Origin: a virus
DNA: 54,045 nucleotides
Strand: one strand, 5' to 3'
IMG/VR virus record: IMGVR_UViG_3300032267_001096
Coordinates: 1 to 54,045 of that record
In this document: piece by piece, positions 17,109 through 24,334 of the stretch
How the letters are laid out: each line of letters opens with the position of its first letter
Numbering within the stretch: the stretch's first letter is position 1
Program-made: the position numbers and the translations under genes
The notes under the pieces: model-generated
Database searches by the model: none
What the model was told of the DNA's origin: nothing
Seen by the model: only the letters and a program-made list of their open reading frames with translations

Positions 17109-17918
17109 ATGAGTCCAAAAATCAAAAAAGAAGAAGATACAATTTCAATTGGTAGCTCTGAATTGTTTGAGTCAGTTATTGTTCAAGAACAAAATCAACA
17201 AGTTCAAGTAGTTCCACCTAATCTAATAACAAGAAACCAATATGGTCTTGTTGAAGATAAGAGTCTTAATTACATATTTAATGATGATGGAAGTATTAAT
17301 TGGCGCAAAATGGTAAAGACAGAACATCTTGTACCAAATAGACAAAAAACTCAAGAAACAGATGTTTCTAAACTCCAAGATAAAGATTTACTTATTCTTC
17401 TTGGTGGTATTAAAGAATTGGCTCAAATTCGTGGATACACAAGCGTAGAATATAAAGTAGTAGCAGCCTCTGAGAATTATTTCGCAACAAGTTGTAGAAT
17501 TACTTGGTTACCAAATTATGAAACTGGTGGGAAAGAGATAGTTTTTGAATCACTTGCCGACGCAAGCGTAAATAATACAAAAAGTTTTGCTAGATTCTTT
17601 TTAGCTGCAATTGCAGAAAATAGAGCTTTTGTACGATGCGTGCGTAATTTTCTTAAAATTAATATTGTAAGTCAAGAAGAATTAGGAGATGCTAAACTAC
17701 TATATGATGGAGCAGTTGCTCAAGATAACCCTACTTCTCCACATGTTTTACTAGAGAAAGTAATTAAAGAAAAGAATATATCTTTTGATGTATTAAAAAA
17801 GAAATTAATTAAAGAAAACTTTGAAAATGCTGAAAATTTAAATTCAATCTCAGATATACCTAAAGTAAAAATATTTGAATTAATTGAAAGAATTAAAAAT
17901 ATTAAAATTAACAATTAG
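17109..17918 (+). CDS. possible single-strand annealing (Rad52/Sak-like) protein
   Basis: 269 residues. The middle has a beta-rich stretch (VEYKVVAASENYFATSCRITW) followed by an alanine-rich helix region, FESLADASVNNTKSFARFFLAAIAENRAFVRCVRNFL (about 156-192). This last pattern is like the segment of Rad52-type annealing proteins where a series of Ala and basic residues ends in an aromatic or leucine pair. A positively charged C-terminal helix bundle follows. No decisive motif is visible, so the call is tentative. It has its own strong promoter and ends overlapping, tail to tail, with the first leftward gene. Placement after replication and recombination genes fits. Confidence 0.45.
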   Translation: MSPKIKKEEDTISIGSSELFESVIVQEQNQQVQVVPPNLITRNQYGLVEDKSLNYIFNDDGSINWRKMVKTEHLVPNRQKTQETDVSKLQDKDLLILLGGIKELAQIRGYTSVEYKVVAASENYFATSCRITWLPNYETGGKEIVFESLADASVNNTKSFARFFLAAIAENRAFVRCVRNFLKINIVSQEELGDAKLLYDGAVAQDNPTSPHVLLEKVIKEKNISFDVLKKKLIKENFENAENLNSISDIPKVKIFELIERIKNIKINN

Positions 17919-18168
17919 TGCAGTTCCCACCACAAGCTGGATTTCCAGCAGGAGCAGCGTGCATTACTCCGCTTATAAATCTATAACAATTATATGGTAG
18001 ATTATAACCCGCTTCAACAAACCTCATATAAGTTCCAGTTCTTAGATTAACATCTATGCTTCCAAGATAATCTGCAACACTAATTAAAGGTAAACTTGCG
18101 CCGACTGGATTTCCAGCTAAATCATAAGTGATACCTTGATTTGTTGTAAACATCGGAATATAGCTCAT
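17908..18168 (-). CDS. hypothetical small protein with Cys-rich end
   Basis: 86 residues without a recognised family. It starts MSYIPMFTTNQGITYDLAG, has an aromatic-rich centre and ends CGGNCTNC, a compact cysteine cluster that could bind a metal or form disulfides. A GTGTAAT element sits eight bases before the ATG, the arrangement seen for several structural genes, so it is likely expressed with the virion genes. It converges with the 17109 gene and overlaps it by 11 bases. Confidence 0.6.
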   Translation of the reverse strand: MSYIPMFTTNQGITYDLAGNPVGASLPLISVADYLGSIDVNLRTGTYMRFVEAGYNLPYNCYRFISGVMHAAPAGNPACGGNCTNC

Positions 18169-18176
18169 ATTATATG

Positions 18177-18183
18177 ATTACAC
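18177..18183 (-). promoter_or_regulatory. GTGTAAT element, 8 bases before ATG
   Basis: On the minus strand GTGTAAT is followed by CATATAAT and then the ATG of the 86-residue gene. The same heptamer at the same distance precedes at least three other leftward genes. The preceding leftward gene has already terminated, so the copy is fully intergenic. Confidence 0.55.
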
Positions 18184-18188
18184 GTATT

Positions 18189-18959
18189 TTAATTATAATC
18201 CTCTATTTCTATTCTTCTATCTTCAAATCCTTTTAATTTTAAAGCATAAGCTAGTTTATTATCTATAATAGAGCTTTTGTATAAACTTTCTCCATTTTTG
18301 TTTAATAATTCTCTTTCAATGCATTTTTTATCTATATCATAAATATAAGATTTATATACTGATAACTTGTTTGTACGTGATTTAGGTTTTTTATCTAATC
18401 CAGTTACTATTAATTTATTTTGTTTGAATATTGAATTTACTCTAGTAATACTTTCAAAGTTAAATAAATCACTACTTATGGAATCTAATAAATCTTTATT
18501 TGAAAAATCTTCTATTAGAATAATTTTACCAATTTGATGCGCTAAAGAATAAATTTTATTATCTACTACACAGCCACTAAATATATTACTTTTTAAAATT
18601 GTAAAATCTTTTATTTTATCAAAATCTAAATCTGGCACCTCGTATTGAACTAAGTCATATTTTAAGCCCGCTTCAAATACCCCTTTTATATAAGTTAAAA
18701 AAAATTTACCATCTAATTCATATAAGCTAGGATTACATTCTATAATTGCTTCACTTCTATTTTTGGAACTAATTTTATTAAATGGAGTATTTATTTTTGA
18801 AATTCCTCCAGAATCTAAATCTTTAATAAAAATTTTCCAAGGTCTAGAGTATATGATTTTATCTTCTTGTTTAGATTGACAATGCAATAATTTTATTTTA
18901 TCAGCCTTTTTAAATAAAAAAGGTTGATGAGTATAAATTATATTATTGGTATCATTCAC
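18189..18959 (-). CDS. hypothetical protein, weak resemblance to glycosidase-type beta-propeller
   Basis: 256 residues with a GTG start; no in-frame ATG is available at the right place. The segment SEAIIECNPSLYELDGKFFLTYIKG (residues about 69-93) looks like a blade of a five-bladed GH43/GH32-type propeller, and later stretches (GCVVDNKIYSLAHQIGKIILIEDFS) repeat a strand-turn-strand rhythm. Acidic catalytic residues cannot be assigned, so I do not claim enzyme activity. It lies between the Cys-rich gene and the 86-residue gene. Possible role: a small virion-associated or host-surface protein. Confidence 0.6.
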   Translation of the reverse strand: MNDTNNIIYTHQPFLFKKADKIKLLHCQSKQEDKIIYSRPWKIFIKDLDSGGISKINTPFNKISSKNRSEAIIECNPSLYELDGKFFLTYIKGVFEAGLKYDLVQYEVPDLDFDKIKDFTILKSNIFSGCVVDNKIYSLAHQIGKIILIEDFSNKDLLDSISSDLFNFESITRVNSIFKQNKLIVTGLDKKPKSRTNKLSVYKSYIYDIDKKCIERELLNKNGESLYKSSIIDNKLAYALKLKGFEDRRIEIEDYN

Positions 18960-18988
18960 TTAAGCGATACTAAGTATTCGTCAACTTA

Positions 18989-19324
18989 TTACGTCTGCCC
19001 ACCCCATTGTCCGTAATATGGATAATCGCCAGAGCAATCGCACTTCGATGTGCACCCACAACATTCTTCTGGTTTGCTACACTCTGCGTCTGGGTTATAA
19101 CAATCATCACAACTATCGGTACAGCCACCCTGTTTGCATATATCGCACTCTGGTCCTTCTAATGTTGCTTCTGCATCATAATTACAAGCGCTAGAATCCA
19201 TACAACCACACTTTGCGCATTCATCACAAGCATCGCAACAACAAAATGTTTGCTTTATATTTGGATTGCATTTGCAATCTTCTGTACAAGGACACTCGTC
19301 TGATTCGTTTGGAACATTAGGCAT
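18989..19324 (-). CDS. extremely cysteine-rich protein with GCxDxxACNYD repeat motif
   Basis: 111 residues containing 23 cysteines (about one in five). Cysteines occur as CxC, CCC and CxxC clusters throughout. One segment, GCMDSSACNYDAEATLEGPEC, matches a repeat I know from surface proteins of marine bacteria and large viruses (GCTDxxACNYDxxA). GCTDSCDDCYNPDAEC looks like a degenerate second copy. Low hydrophobicity suggests a disulfide-knotted or metal-loaded particle protein rather than a globular enzyme. The end (YYGQWGGQT) is Gly/aromatic rich. The ATG has GTGTAAT eight bases upstream and an AAGG immediately before it. Function unknown. Confidence 0.75.
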   Translation of the reverse strand: MPNVPNESDECPCTEDCKCNPNIKQTFCCCDACDECAKCGCMDSSACNYDAEATLEGPECDICKQGGCTDSCDDCYNPDAECSKPEECCGCTSKCDCSGDYPYYGQWGGQT

Positions 19325-19332
19325 ACCTTACT

Positions 19333-19340
19333 ATTACACC
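19333..19340 (-). promoter_or_regulatory. GGTGTAAT element, 8 bases before ATG
   Basis: On the minus strand TTTTGGTGTAAT is followed by AGTAAGGT and the ATG of the Cys-rich gene. The copy is intergenic, lying after the stop codon of the 95-residue membrane protein gene. The spacing equals that of the copies at 18177, 20896 and 50099. Confidence 0.58.
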
Positions 19341-19345
19341 AAAAT

Positions 19346-19633
19346 TTAATCCTTAAATGGTATTAATTTTCTTCTTATAAATACTAAATTAATAAAAAAT
19401 CCAGAAAAAGCACTTAATACATTAGAAATATAATCTAAAGCATACTCTTGGAATGGATTTAAAAATAAAGTTAAAAATAAACAAATCCAAAAACTACTAC
19501 ATTCATGACAAAGTAACGGTTTCCTTATATAAGGTATTCTTGCTATAAAATTTCTAAAAGGTCTTGAAGCTTCTGTATCAGACCAAGCATAACTCGCTCC
19601 AAGGCAAACAAATAAATATAATAAAAATATCAT
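19346..19633 (-). CDS. small membrane protein with CxxCxSFW motif
   Basis: 95 residues with an N-terminal hydrophobic segment (MIFLLYLFVCLGASYAW), a central one (FWICLFLTLFLNPF) and a C-terminal one (LSAFSGFFINLVFI). Between the first two is KPLLCHECSSFW, a cysteine pair next to a Trp. This is the look of the DUF1360-type phage membrane proteins, although I cannot verify it. It begins immediately after the stop of the 136-residue gene. A holin-like or membrane-anchoring role is possible but not supported by any specific motif. Confidence 0.65.
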   Translation of the reverse strand: MIFLLYLFVCLGASYAWSDTEASRPFRNFIARIPYIRKPLLCHECSSFWICLFLTLFLNPFQEYALDYISNVLSAFSGFFINLVFIRRKLIPFKD

Positions 19634-20044
19634 TTATAAAAAGTAAACATGAATAGCATCTTCTTTTTCTATAGTTGAAAAACTTCTGAATACTTTTCCA
19701 GATGTTACTCTCCATAAATTATTCCAATCCTCTTCATTTTTACCGATTTTTATAATTTTACCGCTTAATATTTTTTCTGAATGCAAAGAGTTTACAGAGT
19801 TTATGTCTTTAATTAAATCTAGTCTATGATCTACATATTTGTCAAAAATTGATTCATTTCCTGCAACTATTTTTTCATTAAAATATTTAGTAACCCTGCC
19901 TCGGCATGAACAATTTGGATTTTCCCTAAAAGTTGTGAGATCTGCTAGAATTTCTGGAAAATCTTTCTTGAGCTCCTCAAATGCATCTTTATTTTGAAGA
20001 ATAATACTGATTATATTCGCTAGGTTATTTTTATCAATTTTCAT
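19634..20044 (-). CDS. hypothetical protein
   Basis: 136 residues. The N-terminal half is helical and rich in Asp and Glu (NKDAFEELKKDFPEILADLTTF) with one CSC motif (NPNCSCRGRVTKYF). The C-terminal part seems beta-rich (IIKIGKNEEDWNNLWRVTSG). It is not recognised. No GTGTAAT element lies upstream. The sequence before the ATG is AT-rich with TATAAT-like hexamers too close to assign confidently. Its stop codon touches the ATG of the membrane protein gene, so the pair is co-expressed. Confidence 0.6.
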   Translation of the reverse strand: MKIDKNNLANIISIILQNKDAFEELKKDFPEILADLTTFRENPNCSCRGRVTKYFNEKIVAGNESIFDKYVDHRLDLIKDINSVNSLHSEKILSGKIIKIGKNEEDWNNLWRVTSGKVFRSFSTIEKEDAIHVYFL

Positions 20045-20086
20045 ATATTATATTATATGTGAATATCCATATATTTCTATTATTTT

Positions 20087-20887
20087 TTAAGAATTTATAT
20101 ATCCTTGAAAATTCAAATCAAACTTGCCATATTCACTAACTGAGAAATTATAATTTTCATTAGAATAAATCATTTTATTTAAATTAAAACTTTTAATAAT
20201 TGCAGAATTATTAATATTTTTAAAATTAACCTGTAAGTCTCTAGTTTGTAGATTAGAAAAGAAATTATTAGGAGACGAGATAGACTCATCGCTTATCTCA
20301 AAATTAAACCTACAAGAAACCTCTATAGGGTATTCACTAGTTACTGCAGAAGGCATAAAATTACCGATTGTATATATTGGTAACTTTTTACAAGAATAAG
20401 ATATTCCACAATTGCTTACTCTATTTAAATTTGCTTCAGCTAAGTTAAAATCAATATAACAATAATTAATAGGCGAAATTTCATAATTAATAGCAGAATT
20501 ATTAGTATTTATACCAGTCAAATAGCTTAATTCTCCTAATACCCTACCTTGAACAGACACTTCTACTGGCCTATCAAGTTGAGCGTCTATAGAATAACTA
20601 TCTATAAAACCACTAGAAAAAAACAAATATTTATCACCATATTCAATTTTTCCTGTAAAAAAAGAATTACCAGTATAATCAATAAATGGTTCTGAAGTTC
20701 CAGGTATATAGTTTAAATTAAAATTAGCAATAATTGGTTGATTTATTATATAATTCATACCAGTATCAGATATAGCAAACGAAGGAGTTATATTAGTATC
20801 GTAATTTAAGCTTAAACTTTGTATACCAGATATAAAAGTATTATTTAAGTAAAATTTTTGATTTTGAATCTGAGAAACATTAAACAT
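20087..20887 (-). CDS. tail-tube-like protein, divergent paralogue of the major tail protein
   Basis: 266 residues, beta-rich. The stretch GISYSCKKLPIYTIGNFMPSAVTSEYPIEVSCRFNFEISD (about residues 159-198) aligns without gaps with TLNFDLARTPIEKLGSKF...REIDFPLTVNLSVDAQVTD of the major tail protein encoded at 38076-39191. Shared positions include the Pro-Ile, the Gly four positions later, the EY/DFP motif and the alternating strand. The N-terminal half (SLNYDTNITPSFAISDTG) also resembles a tube subunit. It is therefore probably a structural tail protein that caps or decorates the tube near the tip. It is transcribed away from the tip cassette from a shared divergent region that carries GTGTAA half-sites. 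Function is inferred from paralogy. Confidence 0.6.
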   Translation of the reverse strand: MFNVSQIQNQKFYLNNTFISGIQSLSLNYDTNITPSFAISDTGMNYIINQPIIANFNLNYIPGTSEPFIDYTGNSFFTGKIEYGDKYLFFSSGFIDSYSIDAQLDRPVEVSVQGRVLGELSYLTGINTNNSAINYEISPINYCYIDFNLAEANLNRVSNCGISYSCKKLPIYTIGNFMPSAVTSEYPIEVSCRFNFEISDESISSPNNFFSNLQTRDLQVNFKNINNSAIIKSFNLNKMIYSNENYNFSVSEYGKFDLNFQGYINS

Positions 20888-20895
20888 TAAATATA

Positions 20896-20919
20896 ATTAC
20901 ACCCTTTTTAAGTGTAAAT
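20896..20919. promoter_or_regulatory. divergent regulatory region: inverted GTGTAA half-sites
   Basis: Minus-strand GGTGTAAT (20896-20903) and plus-strand GTGTAAAT (20912-20919) face away from each other across a short T-rich spacer. Together they form an inverted repeat of the type AATTACACC-spacer-GTGTAAATT. The left half lies eight bases before the ATG of the tail-tube-like gene. The right half lies about 20 bases before the ATG of the M-like gene, which has GAGGTT in between as a possible ribosome site. This is the only head-to-head gene pair in the window. Confidence 0.6.
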
Positions 20920-20938
20920 TTATAGAGGTTAAAGGTAT

Positions 20939-21481
20939 ATGGCAAGCGTTTACGATACAATATCTGGTTGGAATGCAGGTACTAATTATAGTAAGTATAA
21001 TATTGTATCTGGATCTAATAGCAAATATTACTATTCTATAATAGATAATAATATTGGCGCAGGTAATAATCCTATGACTCCTGCTAATCTTCAACTAGAT
21101 TGGGATGGTTATAAATTAGTCAATTCTAATTATGTGCCAAACTTTTTTTGGCAACCATCTTATCAATCAAGCGTAAAAATTGAACCAAGAGTCAAAAAGA
21201 TTCAATTTGGAAATGGATACCAACAAAGAATCTTAGACGGTATAAATTCTGAACTTAAAAATTTAACTTTAACTTTTGAAAATAGATCAGAAATAGAAAC
21301 AGTTTCAATTTTACATTTCTTAGAAGAAAGAGCAGGACAGCAATCATTCGTTTATAATGTTCCAACAATTTACGCAAAACCTTCTGGAGTTAGTAAATTT
21401 ATTGCGCCTAATTGGGAAACAAACTATAATTTTTATAATAATTATACTATTAAAACAGTATTTGAACAAGTTCCAGATTAA
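20939..21481 (+). CDS. M: minor tail protein M-like with N-terminal chitin-binding-like module
   Basis: Lambda gpM homologue acting at the tail tip, needed to complete the tip complex. From about residue 66 the sequence follows the Phage_min_tail pattern: PRVKKIQFGNGYQQRILDGIN, then a beta-rich body with FLEERAGQQSF and TVFEQVPD at the end. Residues about 10-58 are extra. GWNAGTNYSKYNIVSGSNSKYYYSII with a later LDWDGY shows the Trp, Tyr and Asp spacing of CBM5/12-type carbohydrate-binding modules. The ATG has GAGGTT upstream and begins the plus-strand tip cassette. A similar module occurs in the adjacent L protein, so both may touch a glycan. Confidence 0.82.
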   Translation: MASVYDTISGWNAGTNYSKYNIVSGSNSKYYYSIIDNNIGAGNNPMTPANLQLDWDGYKLVNSNYVPNFFWQPSYQSSVKIEPRVKKIQFGNGYQQRILDGINSELKNLTLTFENRSEIETVSILHFLEERAGQQSFVYNVPTIYAKPSGVSKFIAPNWETNYNFYNNYTIKTVFEQVPD

Positions 21482-21486
21482 ACAAT

Positions 21487-22869
21487 ATGCCAACGTCTTT
21501 AGAAGTTTACAATCAAATAGTAAGTGGATACAAATCCATAAATACAGAAACAAGTAAATTAGAACCATCTGTACCAGTGATTTTTTATGAAATAGATTTA
21601 ACTCAAATTTATCCACAGATCAGAAACACTACCACTTTAACAAATCAACCATTGCAGAATGGTATTTTAAGAGTGTACAATGATTATAATTTATACAATT
21701 TATCAAACCAACCATACGGCACAATAACTTGGAAAAATAATAAATACTTTCCAATGCCTGTTCACGCAGATGGATTTGAAATGAATAGCGCTGGAACTCT
21801 TCCAACTCCAAGAATTTTTATTGCAAATAGTAGTCCAGATACTTCAACAAATTCTTTTTATAAATACATAAGATTACAAATTCAATCTTTAGGAGATATT
21901 GTTGGTGCAAAATTTACTAGAATTAAAACTTTTTTAAAATACTTAAATGGTGTTAATTTTTCTGGAGGATTTAATCCATATACAGATGATCCATCTATAT
22001 CTGAAATTGAATTACCAAAAGATATTTATTACATTGATCGAAAATCTCAAGAAGATAATTTAATTTTAGAATATTCTTTGGGTTCTATTTTAGATGTTGA
22101 AGGAGTATTTTTGCCTTCAAGAACAATTTTTTCTAATAAATGTCCATTTGAGTATAGAGGCGAAGGATGCTTGTACGAATATGATAGCAGAAGATCTATT
22201 GCTCATAGTGGAGTTTATGGAGGAGTTGTTAATTCGAATGTAGTTAACATAAGATTATTACAAACTGCACCACCAGTTGCAACAGAAAATGATCAGCTTT
22301 TCTTAGGATCATCTGGTTCAGTTTTTGTTACTGGAGTTAATACTTATGCAGTAAATAGGATTACTGGTGGAGCGGGCAATTTAGGAGCATGGAATACTGG
22401 GGTAGGCTATACAAGTGGAGATTTTATATTCCTACAAAATACAAGTAAATTAAATTATTATTTTGTATGTATTAATAATCATACATCTTCCTTAGAAAAT
22501 TCTCCACCTAATACAACATTTTGGCTAGCAGATTCTTGTTCAAAAAGTATTTCTTCATGTAGATCAAGATGGTTAAAAAATCCAGCTTTTAGACCAGTTA
22601 TTTGGCCAACTAATAGAGGAGGATGGGATTTAAATTACTACAAACTAGCAGATAGAGCCATGAGAACAGCTGCAGAAGCAACTAGCATATTAAGCCCACC
22701 AAGTTTCACTAATACAGGAATCAACTCTCCATTTCCAAGAAGACCAGCTTGTTTTAATCCAAATTCAGATCTTTCGCACGGAATACCAAAAGATTATTTA
22801 GGAAATTATTTAAATGGATTTCTTCCATTTGGGGGATTTCCAGGAACAGATCAACCGAACAATCAATAA
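21487..22869 (+). CDS. L: minor tail protein L-like with inserted chitin-binding-like module
   Basis: Lambda gpL homologue; in lambda the C-terminal domain carries a [4Fe-4S] cluster. Four cysteines are found here at 219 and 228 (CPFEYRGEGC) and at 351 and 358 (CSKSISSC). The spacings of 9 and 7 within pairs equal those of lambda. Between the pairs are 123 residues instead of 23. This insertion includes GAWNTGVGYTSGDFIFL...YYFVCINNHTSS...FWLAD, which looks like a CBM5/12 module. The distinctive NRGGWDLNYYKLAD end follows. It is 460 residues compared with 232 in lambda, and the remaining extra length is N-terminal and in loops. It overlaps the K-like gene by one base. Confidence 0.83.
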   Translation: MPTSLEVYNQIVSGYKSINTETSKLEPSVPVIFYEIDLTQIYPQIRNTTTLTNQPLQNGILRVYNDYNLYNLSNQPYGTITWKNNKYFPMPVHADGFEMNSAGTLPTPRIFIANSSPDTSTNSFYKYIRLQIQSLGDIVGAKFTRIKTFLKYLNGVNFSGGFNPYTDDPSISEIELPKDIYYIDRKSQEDNLILEYSLGSILDVEGVFLPSRTIFSNKCPFEYRGEGCLYEYDSRRSIAHSGVYGGVVNSNVVNIRLLQTAPPVATENDQLFLGSSGSVFVTGVNTYAVNRITGGAGNLGAWNTGVGYTSGDFIFLQNTSKLNYYFVCINNHTSSLENSPPNTTFWLADSCSKSISSCRSRWLKNPAFRPVIWPTNRGGWDLNYYKLADRAMRTAAEATSILSPPSFTNTGINSPFPRRPACFNPNSDLSHGIPKDYLGNYLNGFLPFGGFPGTDQPNNQ

Positions 22870-23594
22870 TGAATACTAAAATTAAAAATAAAATAAAAAA
22901 TCATGCTTTGGAGGAATCTCCTCAAGAATGTTGTGGTTTTGTTATTGAAAATGATGGAATTATAGATGTTTTAAGATGCAAAAATATATCCAAAGACCCA
23001 ATCAATAATTTTAAAATATCTGCTTTAGAATTCTTAAAAATAAAAAATTCATACAATCCACTTTATATTTATCATAGTCATTTAGATGAGGAAAATTTTT
23101 CTATGATGGATAAAAACTGCGCAGAAGAATCATCCATAGATTTAATACTATATATACTTAAAAGCGACACTTTCAAACATTACAGCTCTAATAATTCAGA
23201 AAGTTTAAAATATGTTGGAAGAAATATTAATTTTCAAAAAACAAATTGTTTTGATTTAGTAAAATTATATTATAAAAATGAATTTAATATAGATTTAAAA
23301 TTTCCAGAAAATTTTATATATGATCATATGCTAGAAGTAAATCAAGAAAATCTTGATCTAATATTAGAATATGCAAAAATAAATAATCTAGAAGTAGACT
23401 ACGCTGATAAATTTATAAATCACGATATATTGCTATTTAATAGTGATGGTTATTTTCATTTAGCTATTTATTTAGGAAATGATAAAATTTTAGAACAACC
23501 TAGAAATGGGTTTTCAAAAATAACAAATTACTGTAATTACTATAAGAGAAATAAAATAGCTAGACTTAGGAGATCAAAAAATGGTAACAGTTAA
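22869..23594 (+). CDS. K: tail protein K-like: JAMM plus NlpC/P60 peptidase
   Basis: Two-domain tail-tip protein expected to cut peptidoglycan or process tip proteins. The N-terminal JAB1/MPN (JAMM) domain has the metal-binding HSHLDEENFSMMD (His69, His71, Ser78, Asp81). The C-terminal NlpC/P60 domain has nucleophile Cys127 in TNCFDLVKLYY and His197 in YFHLAIYLGNDKILEQ. Length (241) is close to lambda gpK. All catalytic residues appear intact. The gene overlaps gpL by one base and the I-like gene by 14, as expected for a tail-tip operon. Confidence 0.88.
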   Translation: MNTKIKNKIKNHALEESPQECCGFVIENDGIIDVLRCKNISKDPINNFKISALEFLKIKNSYNPLYIYHSHLDEENFSMMDKNCAEESSIDLILYILKSDTFKHYSSNNSESLKYVGRNINFQKTNCFDLVKLYYKNEFNIDLKFPENFIYDHMLEVNQENLDLILEYAKINNLEVDYADKFINHDILLFNSDGYFHLAIYLGNDKILEQPRNGFSKITNYCNYYKRNKIARLRRSKNGNS

Positions 23595-24333
23595 TTTACA
23601 TGGCAGATTAGGAGAAGAGATAGGAGAGACATGGCGTTTAGATGTCACTTCTGTATCAGAAGCTATGAGAGCAATAGAAGCAAATACTAGAACCTTTAGA
23701 AAATGGCTACTAGATAACTCTAGAACAAAAGGTTATTCTTCATACGCAATACTTATAAACAATAAACCAGTAGAGATTAAAAATCAAGAAAATATAAATG
23801 AATTTAAAAATTCAGAAGTATTTATGGAATATGGAGAAAAACTTCAAACAATAGATCTTATACCAGAGGTAATTGGATCTCGTAGTGCTATATCATTTCT
23901 TGTTGCAACAGTTTTAATTATTGTCGCAGTTTTTGTTCCTCCATTAGCTCCAGTTTTAATATTAGGTGCAATTGGATTAATAGCTGCTGGTGTTACTAGT
24001 TTGTTGAGTAAACCACCACCACTTATTCCATATAATGCGCAACAAGCAGATCCTATAAGCACTTCTGCAGGAGAAGTTGGAGGTCCAAGTTCTTATCTTT
24101 TTAATGGCCCAGTAAATACAGTTGGCGAAGGAGGACCAGTCCCAGTAGGATATGGTACTTTATTAATTGGATCAAATAATGTATTTGCATCTTATGATAC
24201 TCAATATAAAACAGCTAGAAGAGGAGTTACTAACGCTGGAAATACAGTATCTTCTGGATCTTATACGTATTTATTTAATTCTAATTGTAGATTGATGGGT
24301 CAAAAACCAATAACAAACGAAATAAACTTCTAA
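23581..24333 (+). CDS. I: tail assembly protein I-like
   Basis: Lambda gpI homologue required for tail-tip assembly. The N-terminal half resembles a ubiquitin-like fold (VTVNLHGRLGEEIGETWRLDV). Two hydrophobic segments follow at about residues 104-143. The C-terminal signature is SYLFNGPVNTVGEGGPVPVGYG. Length is 250 compared with 223 in lambda. It is coupled to the K-like gene and followed after one base by the J-like gene. Confidence 0.85.
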   Translation: MVTVNLHGRLGEEIGETWRLDVTSVSEAMRAIEANTRTFRKWLLDNSRTKGYSSYAILINNKPVEIKNQENINEFKNSEVFMEYGEKLQTIDLIPEVIGSRSAISFLVATVLIIVAVFVPPLAPVLILGAIGLIAAGVTSLLSKPPPLIPYNAQQADPISTSAGEVGGPSSYLFNGPVNTVGEGGPVPVGYGTLLIGSNNVFASYDTQYKTARRGVTNAGNTVSSGSYTYLFNSNCRLMGQKPITNEINF

Positions 24334-24334
24334 T

